Shown here in pieces: positions 45,048 through 53,957 of a stretch of 64,000 nucleotides of DNA. Made by a program: the position numbers and the translations under genes. The first letter of the stretch is position 1. Every line of letters begins with the position of its first letter. The stretch comes from Hanamia caeni (lineage in GTDB: Bacteria > Bacteroidota > Bacteroidia > Chitinophagales > Chitinophagaceae), in assembly GCF_003721595.1 (NCBI RefSeq), contig NZ_RJJR01000002.1, positions 248,001-312,000 of the forward strand, written 5' to 3'. The notes under the pieces were generated by a model. That model was given only the letters and a program-made list of their open reading frames with translations. It was not told the DNA's origin and did not search any database.

Positions 45048-45520
45048 ATGGATAATTTCGATAATGAACTGATAGATTTTTGGAAATCATTGAATAAATG
45101 TAATGTCGCGTACATTATGATAGGTGGATTTGCAGTAAACCTTCACGGCTTCGCCAGAACCACAGGCGATATTGATATCTGGTTGAAAGATGAGGTCAGA
45201 AACCGAAGAAATCTTGGCAAAGCACTTACTCAATTTGGATATGATGAAAACACTTTTGATAAAATTGATTTCGTGCCCGGATGGACAGATTTCTATATTG
45301 GAATTGGCCTCCGGTTAGACATTATAACTACGATGGTTGGATTGGAAAATATTTCATTTGATGAAGCCCTTGCGGACGCAACTGTTGCTGAAATATTGGA
45401 TGTAAAGGTTCCCTTTGTCAATATCAATCACTTATAAGAAATAAAAAAGCTACCAATCGTCCCAAAGACATTATAGATGTAATTGAATTGGAAAAAATCA
45501 GGAAACTCCTTGAAGAATAA
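45048..45520 (+). pseudogene. Frameshifted nucleotidyltransferase, DUF6036/AbiEii-like
   Basis: The N-terminal part (45048-45437) encodes a nucleotidyltransferase with the GG...D.D catalytic pattern (YIMIGGFAVNLHGFARTTGDIDIWL). Its frame ends at a TAA right after VNINHL. In the next frame the protein clearly continues with RNKKATNRPKDIIDVIELEK and IRKLLEE to a stop at 45520, the usual C-terminus of this family. A single missing base near 45432 would restore it (LIRNKKA). It is either a pseudogene, a programmed shift or a sequence error. The usual partner gene is the small ORF directly upstream. Confidence 0.75.
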
Positions 45521-45544
45521 AATATTCATTCTTTTGGGTGAAAG

Positions 45545-45579
45545 CAAAATAAAAATTTTATCTAAAAGTTCATTTACTG
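45545..45579 (-). repeat. AGTAAAC-type intergenic element, copy 17
   Basis: On the minus strand it starts CAGTAAATGAACTTTTAG and ends AATTTTTATTTTG, five bases after the Rrf2 stop. It lies in a convergent junction. Spacing between its two conserved ends equals that of copy 9. Confidence 0.65.
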
Positions 45580-45583
45580 CCAG

Positions 45584-46015
45584 CTATCCTATGAGATAGG
45601 CCAGGCCATTATTGACAGGCTCACACAAGCTAAGCACATTTTTTTCCCTGAATAACTTTTCCAATGACTCGCGAACTTCTTTATAACCGTTATGAATCGG
45701 GCAGGGATGTTTGGCAGAACATTGGCTAAGCCCCAGGCCGCACTCTTTAAAAATTTCCTTTCCATCAATTGCCTCCACGATATTAATAATGGGCTGGTTT
45801 TGCTGTGTTTTTGAAATGTAAAATCCACCCGTAGGGCCTTTCAGACTTTTGATGATATCCTGCTTCACAAGTGTCTGCAATAGTTTACCCACTGTGTGTT
45901 CGCTGGCATTGATTACGTCAGCAACTTCTTTGATGCTCGCATTTTCGCCCGAGCCATATTTGGAACATAAATAAACTACGGCCTTAATTGCTGATTTGCA
46001 GGTTTTGCTTAACAT
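45584..46015 (-). CDS. Rrf2 family transcriptional regulator
   Basis: The 143-residue protein starts with the Rrf2 winged helix (LSKTCKSAIKAVVYLCSKYG). It then has SIKEVADVINASEHTVGKLL and GPTGGFYISK in the wing. The C-terminal part has three Cys, C-x6-C-x5-C (ECGLGLSQCSAKHPCP), likely ligands of an Fe-S cluster as in IscR, NsrR or RsrR. It is the last gene of the nitrosative-stress/Fe-S cluster, which suggests it senses NO or cluster state. Sensing is inferred from context, and the Cys spacing differs slightly from NsrR. Confidence 0.85.
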   Translation of the reverse strand: MLSKTCKSAIKAVVYLCSKYGSGENASIKEVADVINASEHTVGKLLQTLVKQDIIKSLKGPTGGFYISKTQQNQPIINIVEAIDGKEIFKECGLGLSQCSAKHPCPIHNGYKEVRESLEKLFREKNVLSLCEPVNNGLAYLIG

Positions 46016-46019
46016 GATT

Positions 46020-46343
46020 TTAGCTGTTTAAAAATTCAAGGCCTTCTTCAGAAATCTTGTGTGAATTCCATGGTGGATCAAACGTGATAGTTGCTTCCAC
46101 TTTATATTCCGGAAATGTATGTTGAAGCGCGTTGAGGATGCCTTCATTAATAGATTCGCCCATAGGGCAAAACTGCGTGGTAAGTGAATGAGAGCAGAAA
46201 ATTTCTTTTTTATTTTCATCAAAATCAATTTGATAAATTAGTCCGAGGTCTACCACATTCAGCCCAATCTCAGGGTCTATTACAAATTTGAGCGCGCCCA
46301 AAGCAAGCTCACATTTTTTTTCGTCATTGGTAATTTCATTCAT
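46020..46343 (-). CDS. DUF59/MIP18 family Fe-S assembly factor
   Basis: The 107-residue protein matches the PaaD/MIP18 family: LGALKFVIDPEIGLNVVDLG and LIYQIDFDENKKE at the start, with TTQFCPMGESINEGIL holding the conserved Cys. Such proteins help load Fe-S clusters onto targets. The start codon overlaps the stop of the upstream membrane gene by four bases, and it lies four bases from the Rrf2 gene, so all belong to one operon. Confidence 0.9.
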   Translation of the reverse strand: MNEITNDEKKCELALGALKFVIDPEIGLNVVDLGLIYQIDFDENKKEIFCSHSLTTQFCPMGESINEGILNALQHTFPEYKVEATITFDPPWNSHKISEEGLEFLNS

Positions 46344-47629
46344 GGTGTTACGGGTTTATGGGTAATCGCTTTCCAAACGTTTCCGTTGAATAAAATCGCT
46401 GCAATCAATAATAAAATAGACGCAACTTTTACAACTGTTTCGCTTGTCAATAATACGCCGGTGATAAAAAGCACGAAACCGGCAAGATAACAGACAGCCA
46501 TTATCAAAAATACTTTATCGTTAAATAATTCTTTCGGATTGGGCGTTTTTCCCAGCCCGGCTTTGTTATGATACACTTTATTCCAAACGATAAAAGGCAA
46601 TGTTTTAAAGGTCATTCCGAAAATAATGGCTGTAATCCATCCAAAAAAAATACAAAATCCATACACAAGAACTAAGTGAAAATTTTCGGTGGAGAATAAT
46701 AGTAATAATATCACACTCAATAATAAGAGCAATGGCAGTGCCATCATGCATACAGAAAGCAGAGAAATCTTTACCTGGTTATCCACTTTTTTGCGAAGCC
46801 TTTGATGATAAGCATGATAGCAATAATAGCCAAACAGAAAAATCGCCAAAGCAGCAGCAACAAAAGGTATAAGATTCAATATGGTAACCCGGACAAATAA
46901 AAACAAAACAATAAAACTAACTAACGCGAAATTTATCAACCCGTAAATCCACCAAAGAATTTTGCGGTTCTCATATTTTGAAATCAGGAATAAAGGAATC
47001 AGTCGGGAGCCCACTCCTATTACCAGCAATAAAAACCAGCCCACTATTCCAAGATGCGCGTGCAACGGAAGGTAGGATAATGAATCGCGGGATAAAATAG
47101 GATACGTGAAATTATAAACCAGGAACAAACCGACTATGGTAGTGATGATCAGCCAGAGTGTGCCCGTGAAAACAAAAACAGCATGTACATTCTCATTTTT
47201 ACTTTTTGCCATGCTGATAGCCATATTCGCCAGGTAAAAAAGGAGGGCAATATTTATCAGAATAGCGCCGTACTGGGCCGGCCAACTGAAATCAAATGTG
47301 TAAAAACCAATTGCCAAAAGTGGGATTCCCACTCCTGCAAAAGCAAAAGATAAATAGGCTAAAGTATTGCTGTATAATTTGCCTTCAATCAGAACCGGTA
47401 CTAATTGATGACTTGCGCCCAGTATCATCATAGTGCCCCAGCCTAAGGCCATAAGGTGCGTAATAGCAAGTGTATGAGGATGGAAATAATGTTGCAAAAA
47501 AGCAGGTGAAGAAAAAATCAACAGCAATGTTGCTGTAAAAAAAGATAATCCTGCGTAAAGATAAAAAGGCAACACTACCTTGTAGGAAGTATTTTTTGCT
47601 AATCCGGTATTTGGAGAACCAGGAAACAT
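46340..47629 (-). CDS. Polytopic membrane protein, NnrS/heme-copper-oxidase-like
   Basis: The 429-residue protein has about 12 membrane segments. Two His-rich loops stand out: HYFHPHTLAITHLMALGWG followed by LGASHQLVPVLIEGK, and SYLPLHAHLGIVGWF. This pattern resembles NnrS and the heme-copper oxidase/NO-reductase subunit I superfamily, where His residues bind heme or metal. It probably works in NO tolerance or electron transfer in the inner membrane. No confident assignment to a characterised enzyme is possible. It sits between DUF2249/DUF1858 and DUF59 genes in a tight operon. Confidence 0.65.
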   Translation of the reverse strand: MFPGSPNTGLAKNTSYKVVLPFYLYAGLSFFTATLLLIFSSPAFLQHYFHPHTLAITHLMALGWGTMMILGASHQLVPVLIEGKLYSNTLAYLSFAFAGVGIPLLAIGFYTFDFSWPAQYGAILINIALLFYLANMAISMAKSKNENVHAVFVFTGTLWLIITTIVGLFLVYNFTYPILSRDSLSYLPLHAHLGIVGWFLLLVIGVGSRLIPLFLISKYENRKILWWIYGLINFALVSFIVLFLFVRVTILNLIPFVAAALAIFLFGYYCYHAYHQRLRKKVDNQVKISLLSVCMMALPLLLLLSVILLLLFSTENFHLVLVYGFCIFFGWITAIIFGMTFKTLPFIVWNKVYHNKAGLGKTPNPKELFNDKVFLIMAVCYLAGFVLFITGVLLTSETVVKVASILLLIAAILFNGNVWKAITHKPVTP

Positions 47630-47630
47630 T

Positions 47631-48437
47631 TTAATCTTTAAAAATAAGAAGCCTTACTTCATTTGGTGCTTCTTCTTTTATCCTGTAATCAAATTTTCTT
47701 TCTTTTAATTCAGGCAATAAAAAAACAGGAATTCTTTTATGGTAAACAAATAAAGCATGGTCAGCAGGAAGTTTTTCAATGGATTCCAGGATAGTCATCA
47801 TTGGTTGCGGCATTTCTAAATGCCGCACATCCACCGATTGCATTTTGCCATCAAACTTTTTTATCAATTCATTCCAGCCTTCTGGATTGCCTTCTGTTTG
47901 TTCAAATTTTGGCGTTTCATTACTCTTTTTATAAAAATAAGTTTCCACCACCTGATCATCCACATTATCCACAAACGACTCAAAACCCTGTTTTTGTAAT
48001 AAAACAATCAACGGCGTGGGTTCAAAGCTGTTGATGATTTTTAATACGCCCCCTTTGGGAATGCTTTTTACCTTTGCAACTATAGTGGACAGAGGATCAT
48101 TTCCGGCCTCAATAATTGGTCTTACATCAAAGTCAACAATTTCGCCCGGTTTTACAGAACTAAAAAAAGCAGGTAGTTTTGGTTTTTGCGAATGGTTTTC
48201 CTCCGCGGCCTCTCTATCTGGCTGAAAGCCCAATGGCTCTAATTTTTCAAAAAATTTTTCTATGCCAAACCCGCCAATTTTTGAAGCCATGCCTATGCTG
48301 GTACGGGCTGCCATTAATTTTCGTAACAATGGGTTTCTCAGTTTTTCAAACTTAGGATTGATGCTGATGATTACTTCAAGGGCATCCGGGTTTTGTTTTA
48401 AAATTTTAGAAATTTTTGTATTTGCATTTATGGTCAT
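47631..48437 (-). CDS. DUF1858 and DUF2249 domain protein
   Basis: The 268-residue protein begins with a DUF1858-like domain (INANTKISKILKQNPDALEV, residues about 1-60). A short linker leads to a DUF2249 domain (FDVRPIIEAGNDPLSTIVAK, residues about 95-165). A second partial DUF2249-like region lies near the C-terminus (LEMPQPMMTILESIEKLPAD). DUF2249 is found with RIC and other nitrosative-stress proteins, but its biochemical role is not fixed. The gene is one base from the membrane-protein gene and two bases from the lipoprotein gene, so co-transcription is very likely. Confidence 0.8.
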   Translation of the reverse strand: MTINANTKISKILKQNPDALEVIISINPKFEKLRNPLLRKLMAARTSIGMASKIGGFGIEKFFEKLEPLGFQPDREAAEENHSQKPKLPAFFSSVKPGEIVDFDVRPIIEAGNDPLSTIVAKVKSIPKGGVLKIINSFEPTPLIVLLQKQGFESFVDNVDDQVVETYFYKKSNETPKFEQTEGNPEGWNELIKKFDGKMQSVDVRHLEMPQPMMTILESIEKLPADHALFVYHKRIPVFLLPELKERKFDYRIKEEAPNEVRLLIFKD

Positions 48438-48439
48438 AC

Positions 48440-48889
48440 TTATTCAAAATAATCGTAGTAAATATTGATCCGATTGTCCAGGGAATCAAAAATCAATCTT
48501 GCTTTTGCTGTGTCAGAAACCTTTTTTAAATCACGTGATTGGCGTAGGATGGGCATCATCCATTTATGCAATGCCTCATCCGGCGCGCCCTTTAAAGTAC
48601 AATCGCGAACCAGCGTATCCAGTTTCATCTGTATATCTGAGCCGAAAATCTGGTACCGGTCAGCAGTAGGAGATGGCGCTACCCTGAACATATTGGCCAT
48701 GGTTTTGATGCCAGCCAAATGCCGGTTCGTGTTGCTATCTGCCTGCCATTTTGCGCCATTATTCAGTGTTAATTCAGTGGATTCAGAGGCATCGTGATGA
48801 TGCACTTCTTCCGCGTTGTTTGATACGGAAGATTGATTGCAGGCAAAAAGGAAAACCGTAATGCAAATAAGGACCAAAACTTTCTTCAT
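48440..48889 (-). CDS. Hypothetical lipoprotein
   Basis: The 149-residue protein has a clear lipoprotein signal (VFLFAC|NQSSV). It is followed by a His-rich stretch (VHHHDASES) and helices (AGIKTMANMFRV, LDTLVRDCTLKGAPDEAL). The His-rich segment could bind copper or another metal. No family is recognised. It is co-directional, two bases from the DUF1858/DUF2249 gene, so it belongs to the nitrosative-stress operon. It follows the DUF2249-RIC gene with a 158-base gap, and a separate promoter is possible. Confidence 0.65.
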   Translation of the reverse strand: MKKVLVLICITVFLFACNQSSVSNNAEEVHHHDASESTELTLNNGAKWQADSNTNRHLAGIKTMANMFRVAPSPTADRYQIFGSDIQMKLDTLVRDCTLKGAPDEALHKWMMPILRQSRDLKKVSDTAKARLIFDSLDNRINIYYDYFE

Positions 48890-49047
48890 TGCTTTTTATT
48901 TTGAGTTAGTGACATCTCAGCTTTCGAATTATATTAAAACGGCGAAACAGCCTCATCTGAATAACGCTCAAAAATGTAATCCAATATCACTTCATTATTC
49001 AGATGAAAGCTGTTAGCCGGCTCATGTGTTAAGCAATTAGTAGTTCA

Positions 49048-50511
49048 TCAGTTCTTTTCCAGTGCTATCGCTTTTGGAAAAAGAATATTGTTTTCCAGGT
49101 GAACATGAATATGCAGGTCATTTTCAAATTCATCCAGGGTTTTAAATAAATAAGAATAGCTGGCGCAGGCATCTTCAGGCAACTGGTAGTTGTGGCTGAT
49201 ATCCCTGATTTTGTCCATATTGCCTCCTACCAGTTCGTGTTCAGTTACTGCAATGTCGATAGGCTCCTTTACAGTGTCGAGGCTGTCAAATTTCTGGTGA
49301 GCCTGGTTTTTGGAGCTTACGATATGTTTCACATAAGGGAACAAAACAACTTCCTCTTTCACCATATGTTCAGACATTTCATCACACACTTCCTGTGCTA
49401 ATTTATTAATTTCTAGTAATTCTGGATGTCGTGAACCATGAACTCTAGCTACTTTTTCGGAATAGGTACGAATATCAGGAATGGTTTTCTTCACATAACT
49501 GTGATGGGTGTTAACGATATAATCTGCTAAAAAATCAAGATTCCAATCGTTATAGGGCAACGGCCGTGCAGTAAAGGAACTTTTATCGCTATTTTGTAAT
49601 TCCTGCTCTATTTTGGTAACGTCCAAACCTTTTTCTTCACAGGCCTCTCTCACCGTTTTCTTTCCGCCGCAACAAAAGTCAAGGCCGTATTTTTTAAACA
49701 CTTCGGCTTTGCGCAAATCTTTTGCAGCAATCTCGCCGAGTGTTTCATCGGCTTCGCCTTCGGAGCGTTTTGTAATTTTTATTTCCCACAGCTGGGGGCC
49801 TTGTTTCAGATATTCCCAGGTAAATATATCACCTCTTTCACCTAAAAGCTGGTAGTATAAAGGTTTGGGGTCATGATCATTATGAATAGTGAGGCTGGCT
49901 CCGGGTTTCAACTCATCAAACTTTGCAAAGATAGTTGGATGCTTCAGTTTCGGCTCGATAGCGGTTACGTCTAGAATATTTTCTTTTGTGGTTTCCGGTT
50001 GTTGATCTTTATTTTTACCTTTTGCCGGCCCGTTTTTAGTAATTTTTATTCTAAACCATTCGGGGCCTTGCTCCAGGTAGTCCCAGCTAAAGATATTGCC
50101 TCTTAGATTTTCTAATTGGAACCGCAGGGGGCGTGGGTCATGATCATTGTGAAGCACAAAACTTTCACCCGGCTGTAAAGAATCAAATTTTTGGAAAATG
50201 GTTTGGTGCTTTACGCTTGGATGCAGCAAAGTTGCATTTAAGATATCTCCTTCTTCGGTTGTATTGTCTCCTTTTTTGGTGATTTTTATTTTCCAGGTTT
50301 CTGGCCCGCGTTCCAGATATTCCCAGTCAAAAATATCACCTCTTTCAGCAGATAACTCATAATAGAGAGGTTTTGGATCGTGATCGTTGTGAAGAATAAG
50401 ACTTTCGCCGGAAATTAATTCATCAAACCTCAAAAAGATGGTGGAATGTTTTAACCGCGGTTCCAAAAGTGTGACGTTCAGTATATTTTCGGGTTCTAAA
50501 GAAGCTGCCAT
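49048..50511 (-). CDS. Triple-DUF2249, ScdA-N and hemerythrin fusion (RIC-type Fe-S repair protein)
   Basis: The 487-residue protein has three tandem DUF2249 repeats of about 80 residues each, around residues 10-80, 88-160 and 178-252. Each carries the near-identical motif HNDHDPKPLYY or HNDHDPRPLRF. After a short linker comes an ScdA-N (DUF542) domain (ETLGEIAAKDLRKAEVFKKY then GLDFCCGGKKTVREACEEKG). A hemerythrin domain follows with the His and Glu ligands (NTHHSYVKKTIPDI, HMVKEEVVLFPYVKHI, HIHVHLENNILFPKA). The ScdA-N-hemerythrin part is the RIC/YtfE family, which repairs Fe-S clusters after NO or peroxide stress. The triple repeat is unusual; one or two DUF2249 units are common. Confidence 0.9.
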   Translation of the reverse strand: MAASLEPENILNVTLLEPRLKHSTIFLRFDELISGESLILHNDHDPKPLYYELSAERGDIFDWEYLERGPETWKIKITKKGDNTTEEGDILNATLLHPSVKHQTIFQKFDSLQPGESFVLHNDHDPRPLRFQLENLRGNIFSWDYLEQGPEWFRIKITKNGPAKGKNKDQQPETTKENILDVTAIEPKLKHPTIFAKFDELKPGASLTIHNDHDPKPLYYQLLGERGDIFTWEYLKQGPQLWEIKITKRSEGEADETLGEIAAKDLRKAEVFKKYGLDFCCGGKKTVREACEEKGLDVTKIEQELQNSDKSSFTARPLPYNDWNLDFLADYIVNTHHSYVKKTIPDIRTYSEKVARVHGSRHPELLEINKLAQEVCDEMSEHMVKEEVVLFPYVKHIVSSKNQAHQKFDSLDTVKEPIDIAVTEHELVGGNMDKIRDISHNYQLPEDACASYSYLFKTLDEFENDLHIHVHLENNILFPKAIALEKN

Positions 50512-50539
50512 AATATTTTTCTTTTAATTTGATTGAATG

Positions 50540-50547
50540 CAAAGATA
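50540..50547 (-). promoter_or_regulatory. -7 promoter box for the RIC-type gene
   Basis: TATCTTTG on the minus strand, 28 bases before the ATG at 50511. No good -33 TTTG at the usual distance. Confidence 0.45.
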
Positions 50548-50625
50548 GGGGTAAATGAATAATAAAAGTATTAAATTACTTTTATTAAGAAAAATTTTTA
50601 TTCGGTTACTAATGAATTAAAAATT

Positions 50626-51270
50626 TCACTTTTTGGAGCGGTGATCTATCAAAAAGACATACACTTCTTTGGGCCCGTGAACACCAATGACGAGCGTTTT
50701 TTCAATATCCGCAGTGCGGCTGGGGCCGGCGGCGAAGGTGATAAAAGATGGGAGGGTGGATGTTTGAGTTTTTAAATCTTTAAGTGCGTCGCGGCTGTCA
50801 AACACCAATTGATCAATATATGCAAGACAGATATGGACGGGTGAATACGCGCTCACAGTGCGGCCGCTTTCTCCTGCGCTGCTCATCACAATGGCGCCCG
50901 TTCGGGCTATAAGATATTGGCAGGAAGTAATAGCTGCATCACAATTTGCCAGGGATGCGTCGTTAATTTCAGGAAATAGCTTTGGTGAAAACAGGGATGA
51001 CAGTTGCTTCTCGATGCAAAAAATGTTTTTCCATTTTTGGGAAGCAATTAATTGTTTCAACTGGTTTTGTGCATCTTTTTCGTCGATACAAAATGCAAAT
51101 TTTCCTGAAAGCGCTGTAAATTCTTTAGCAAACAGAATCTCCAGATCGTCATTTGCGGGGGGGAAGATAGCAGAGCTTCCTTCGCTTTTTGGAAAAGGCA
51201 AAGGCACCGGATTACTCAGTGCCTCTCTTATTTTTTTTAATATTTTTTCTTTCGAAGAAGAAACTTTCAT
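50626..51270 (-). CDS. LUD-domain (LutC/YkgG-like) protein
   Basis: The 214-residue protein has the LUD fold landmarks: an N-terminal helix (SSKEKILKKIREALSN), and then NCDAAITSCQYLIARTGAIV near the middle. VSAYSPVHICLAYIDQLV and ITFAAGPSRTADIEKTLVIG follow, and it ends GVHGPKEVYVFLIDHRSKK. LutC works with LutA and LutB in L-lactate oxidation in some bacteria. The partner genes are absent here. It begins two bases after the ftsH stop on the same strand, so it may be co-transcribed with ftsH. Confidence 0.8.
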   Translation of the reverse strand: MKVSSSKEKILKKIREALSNPVPLPFPKSEGSSAIFPPANDDLEILFAKEFTALSGKFAFCIDEKDAQNQLKQLIASQKWKNIFCIEKQLSSLFSPKLFPEINDASLANCDAAITSCQYLIARTGAIVMSSAGESGRTVSAYSPVHICLAYIDQLVFDSRDALKDLKTQTSTLPSFITFAAGPSRTADIEKTLVIGVHGPKEVYVFLIDHRSKK

Positions 51271-51272
51271 TG

Positions 51273-53348
51273 TTATGAATTAACATTCATGTCATTCGTA
51301 TCTACATGAATGGGAGAATCTATTACTGCTTCTTTTGGATTGTCCACGAAGTCAAGCGCTTTTTTATTGTCATAAGGTCGCTTTCCAATCAATGCCTCTA
51401 CATCGCTTTTAAACAATACTTCCCGTTTCAATAATGCCTGCGCTATCGTTTCCACTTCCTGCTTTCTTTCAGTCAATAATTTTTTTGTTCTTTCGAAAGC
51501 CGTTTCAATTAGCTTCCTCACTTCTTCGTCGATCATTTTCCCGGTTTCTTCGCTGTAGGGCTTTTGGAAGGTATTTTCCTGCTGGGGATCGTAATAGCTT
51601 ACGTTACCCAATTTTTCATTCATACCGTAAACCGTAATCATCGAGTAAGCCATTTTAGTCACCTGTTGAAGGTCATTGCTGGCGCCGGTAGAAATTTTAT
51701 TAAAAAAAATTGATTCAGAAGCCCTTCCGCCCAGCGTCATGCAAATCTGGTCGAGCAATTGGTCTGTATTATAAAGATATTGCTCTTTGGGTGTGTATTG
51801 CGCATAGCCCAACGCCGCAGTGCCGCGCGGAACAATCGTAACTTTCAATAAAGGATATGCATGTTCTAAAAACCATCCACAAATAGCGTGGCCGGCTTCA
51901 TGATACGCAATAATTTCTTTTTCTTCAGGAAGAATAATTTTGTTTTTCTTCTCCAATCCTCCAATCACCCTGTCAATCGCATCCTGGAAATCGCTCATAT
52001 CTACCGCTTCTTTGCCGTTTCTGGCAGCTATCAAAGCGGCTTCGTTGCACACATTCGCAATATCTGCCCCTGCAAAACCAGGAGTTTGTTCGGCCAGCTT
52101 ATGTGTATCAAGAGTTTGTGAAACTTTAATAGGAATAAGGTGAACCTTAAAAATAGCCTCTCTTCCAACAAGGTCGGGCCTGTCAATAGATATTTGCCTG
52201 TCAAACCTTCCGGGACGTAACAAAGCACTATCCAATACATCTGGCCTGTTAGTAGCCGCAAGTATGATAATTCCAAGGTCGGTACCAAAACCATCCATTT
52301 CAACCAGCAATTGATTAAGTGTATTTTCTCTTTCATCATTGCTCATCATCATGTTCTTTCCGCGCGCACGCCCTATCGCATCGATTTCATCAATAAAGAT
52401 GATGCACGGTGCTTTTTCCCTTGCCTGCTTGAATAAATCCCTTACCCTGCTGGCGCCCACACCCACGAACATTTCTACAAAATCACTGCCGCTGAGGCTG
52501 AAAAAAGGTACCTGGGCTTCTCCTGCCACTGCCTTGGCCAATAAAGTTTTGCCCGTTCCCGGAGGGCCTATTAGCAGCGCTCCCTTTGGGATTTTCCCAC
52601 CAAGGTTGGTATATTTTTTTGGATTTTTCAGAAAATCCACAATTTCCATTACTTCCACTTTAGCTTCATCAAGCCCGGCAACATCACTAAAATTGATATT
52701 TACCTTAGTACCTTTTTCAAAAAGAGTCGCTTTTGATTTGCCGATATTAAAGATTCCGCCTGGCCCGCCGGCTCCGGCTCCGCCGCCCACTTTTCTCATC
52801 ATCATTATAAAAACAAGCGCTATTAAAAGAATAGGTAATAAGGTGCTTACGATCTGACCAAAAAGTTCTCCTTCATCGCCAGGTTTATCAGGCACGCGCT
52901 TCACATCAGGATGATCTTTATAAAACTGGTTAAGTTGCGTGGCAAACACCTCATCTTTGATAATTGTAAAATAGGCCTGGGGCGCATCTTTTATTCTCTT
53001 TACTTCATCGTAATTTTGTCCAAACACGTTTTGAAAATATCCGGCATCTTCCTGCATTTTTTGAGGATCGATAAACACCCGCACCAGTTTTTTATTACCC
53101 ACAGTTTTTATCTGGTCTACATCCCCCTTACTCAACATCGCATAAAAATCGGTATCATTTATTTGAACTCCCGTGCTGGTCGTAGTACGGAAAAGATTGT
53201 AACCAATGATAACGGCAAAAATGATCCCATACACCCAATAAATGCTCAATTTTGGTTTCTTCTTGGGATCTTCTTCCGGCGTGCCCGGCGTCAGATTTGA
53301 ATTAAGCCTTCTTTGTAATGGTTTTTTCTTCTGTTCTTCAGTTGCCAT
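51273..53348 (-). CDS. ftsH: ATP-dependent zinc metalloprotease FtsH
   Basis: I start at the ATG at 53348 ([10 protein letters not shown]); the frame extends to 53366. The 691-residue protein has two membrane segments (about residues 36-50 and 165-185). The AAA domain has Walker A GPPGTGKT at about residues 261-268, then [15 protein letters not shown], the SRH region and [17 protein letters not shown]. The C-terminal protease domain carries the zinc motif HEAGH. FtsH degrades misfolded or regulatory membrane proteins. Its gene is 60-80 bases downstream of rsfS and co-directional. Confidence 0.97.
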   Translation of the reverse strand: MATEEQKKKPLQRRLNSNLTPGTPEEDPKKKPKLSIYWVYGIIFAVIIGYNLFRTTTSTGVQINDTDFYAMLSKGDVDQIKTVGNKKLVRVFIDPQKMQEDAGYFQNVFGQNYDEVKRIKDAPQAYFTIIKDEVFATQLNQFYKDHPDVKRVPDKPGDEGELFGQIVSTLLPILLIALVFIMMMRKVGGGAGAGGPGGIFNIGKSKATLFEKGTKVNINFSDVAGLDEAKVEVMEIVDFLKNPKKYTNLGGKIPKGALLIGPPGTGKTLLAKAVAGEAQVPFFSLSGSDFVEMFVGVGASRVRDLFKQAREKAPCIIFIDEIDAIGRARGKNMMMSNDERENTLNQLLVEMDGFGTDLGIIILAATNRPDVLDSALLRPGRFDRQISIDRPDLVGREAIFKVHLIPIKVSQTLDTHKLAEQTPGFAGADIANVCNEAALIAARNGKEAVDMSDFQDAIDRVIGGLEKKNKIILPEEKEIIAYHEAGHAICGWFLEHAYPLLKVTIVPRGTAALGYAQYTPKEQYLYNTDQLLDQICMTLGGRASESIFFNKISTGASNDLQQVTKMAYSMITVYGMNEKLGNVSYYDPQQENTFQKPYSEETGKMIDEEVRKLIETAFERTKKLLTERKQEVETIAQALLKREVLFKSDVEALIGKRPYDNKKALDFVDNPKEAVIDSPIHVDTNDMNVNS

Positions 53349-53428
53349 ATTTAATTGCATCAGCAATATTTTTGTCTTGATTCGTCCTTCGGGGAATAAG
53401 AATAGGTTATTATAATTTTTTAGTTTTT

Positions 53429-53860
53429 TTAATGCTCAGCTACCGTTGCATCACTCCACATTTCTTCCAGCTTATAAAACTTTCTTGTTTCGGGTAGCAT
53501 GACATGAACAACGATATTTACATAATCAATCAGTATCCATTGTTCGCCCTGCCTCCCTTCGTGCTTATAAGGCTTTTCGCCGCACTTATTTTTGACTTCT
53601 TCCTCTATAAAATCACCAATAGCCTTCAATTGGATTGGGTTAGTAGCTTCACATATTATAAAAAAATCTGTTACTGCTTCGGGGATTTTTTTAAGGTCGA
53701 GGCTTACAATTCTTTCACCTTTTTTTTCCTGAATGGCATGGATTATGGTCTTAAACAGCTTACTGTTCCGCGTAATCCTTGCTATGGTAGATTTTTTTCT
53801 TTTTTCCAGTAATGTTAAATTATTCAAATGTGTTCGTTTAACTAAATGCTGATTCAGCAA
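53429..53860 (-). CDS. rsfS: Ribosome silencing factor RsfS
   Basis: The 143-residue frame contains the RsfS/YbeB (iojap) core: FKTIIHAIQEKKGERIVSLD, then VTDFFIICEATNPIQLKAIG and QWILIDYVNIVVHVMLPETR. It silences ribosomes by binding L14. No ATG lies in frame before the core; the longest frame starts at a TTG at 53860, and a second TTG at 53827 is possible. The family usually starts about 20-30 residues before the core, so either is possible. The gene converges towards ftsH on the same strand. Confidence 0.85.
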   Translation of the reverse strand: MLNQHLVKRTHLNNLTLLEKRKKSTIARITRNSKLFKTIIHAIQEKKGERIVSLDLKKIPEAVTDFFIICEATNPIQLKAIGDFIEEEVKNKCGEKPYKHEGRQGEQWILIDYVNIVVHVMLPETRKFYKLEEMWSDATVAEH

Positions 53861-53957
53861 TCAGCAAAAATAAATTTATTCTCTTAGATTGCACTTTTCA
53901 ATACAAAATTTGTATCTATTTTATCAAAAATACTAATTCTTTCATAATACGTTTTCA

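Noticed and set aside
50592..50610. Possible further AGTAAAC element after the LutC-like gene
   Set aside because: On the minus strand AGTAACCGAATAAAAATTTT matches only the first half. I kept it out of the feature list.
52339..52857. A 172-residue open frame on the plus strand opposite ftsH
   Set aside because: It is antisense to the conserved AAA domain of FtsH, lacks a family signature and has a composition set by the ftsH codons.
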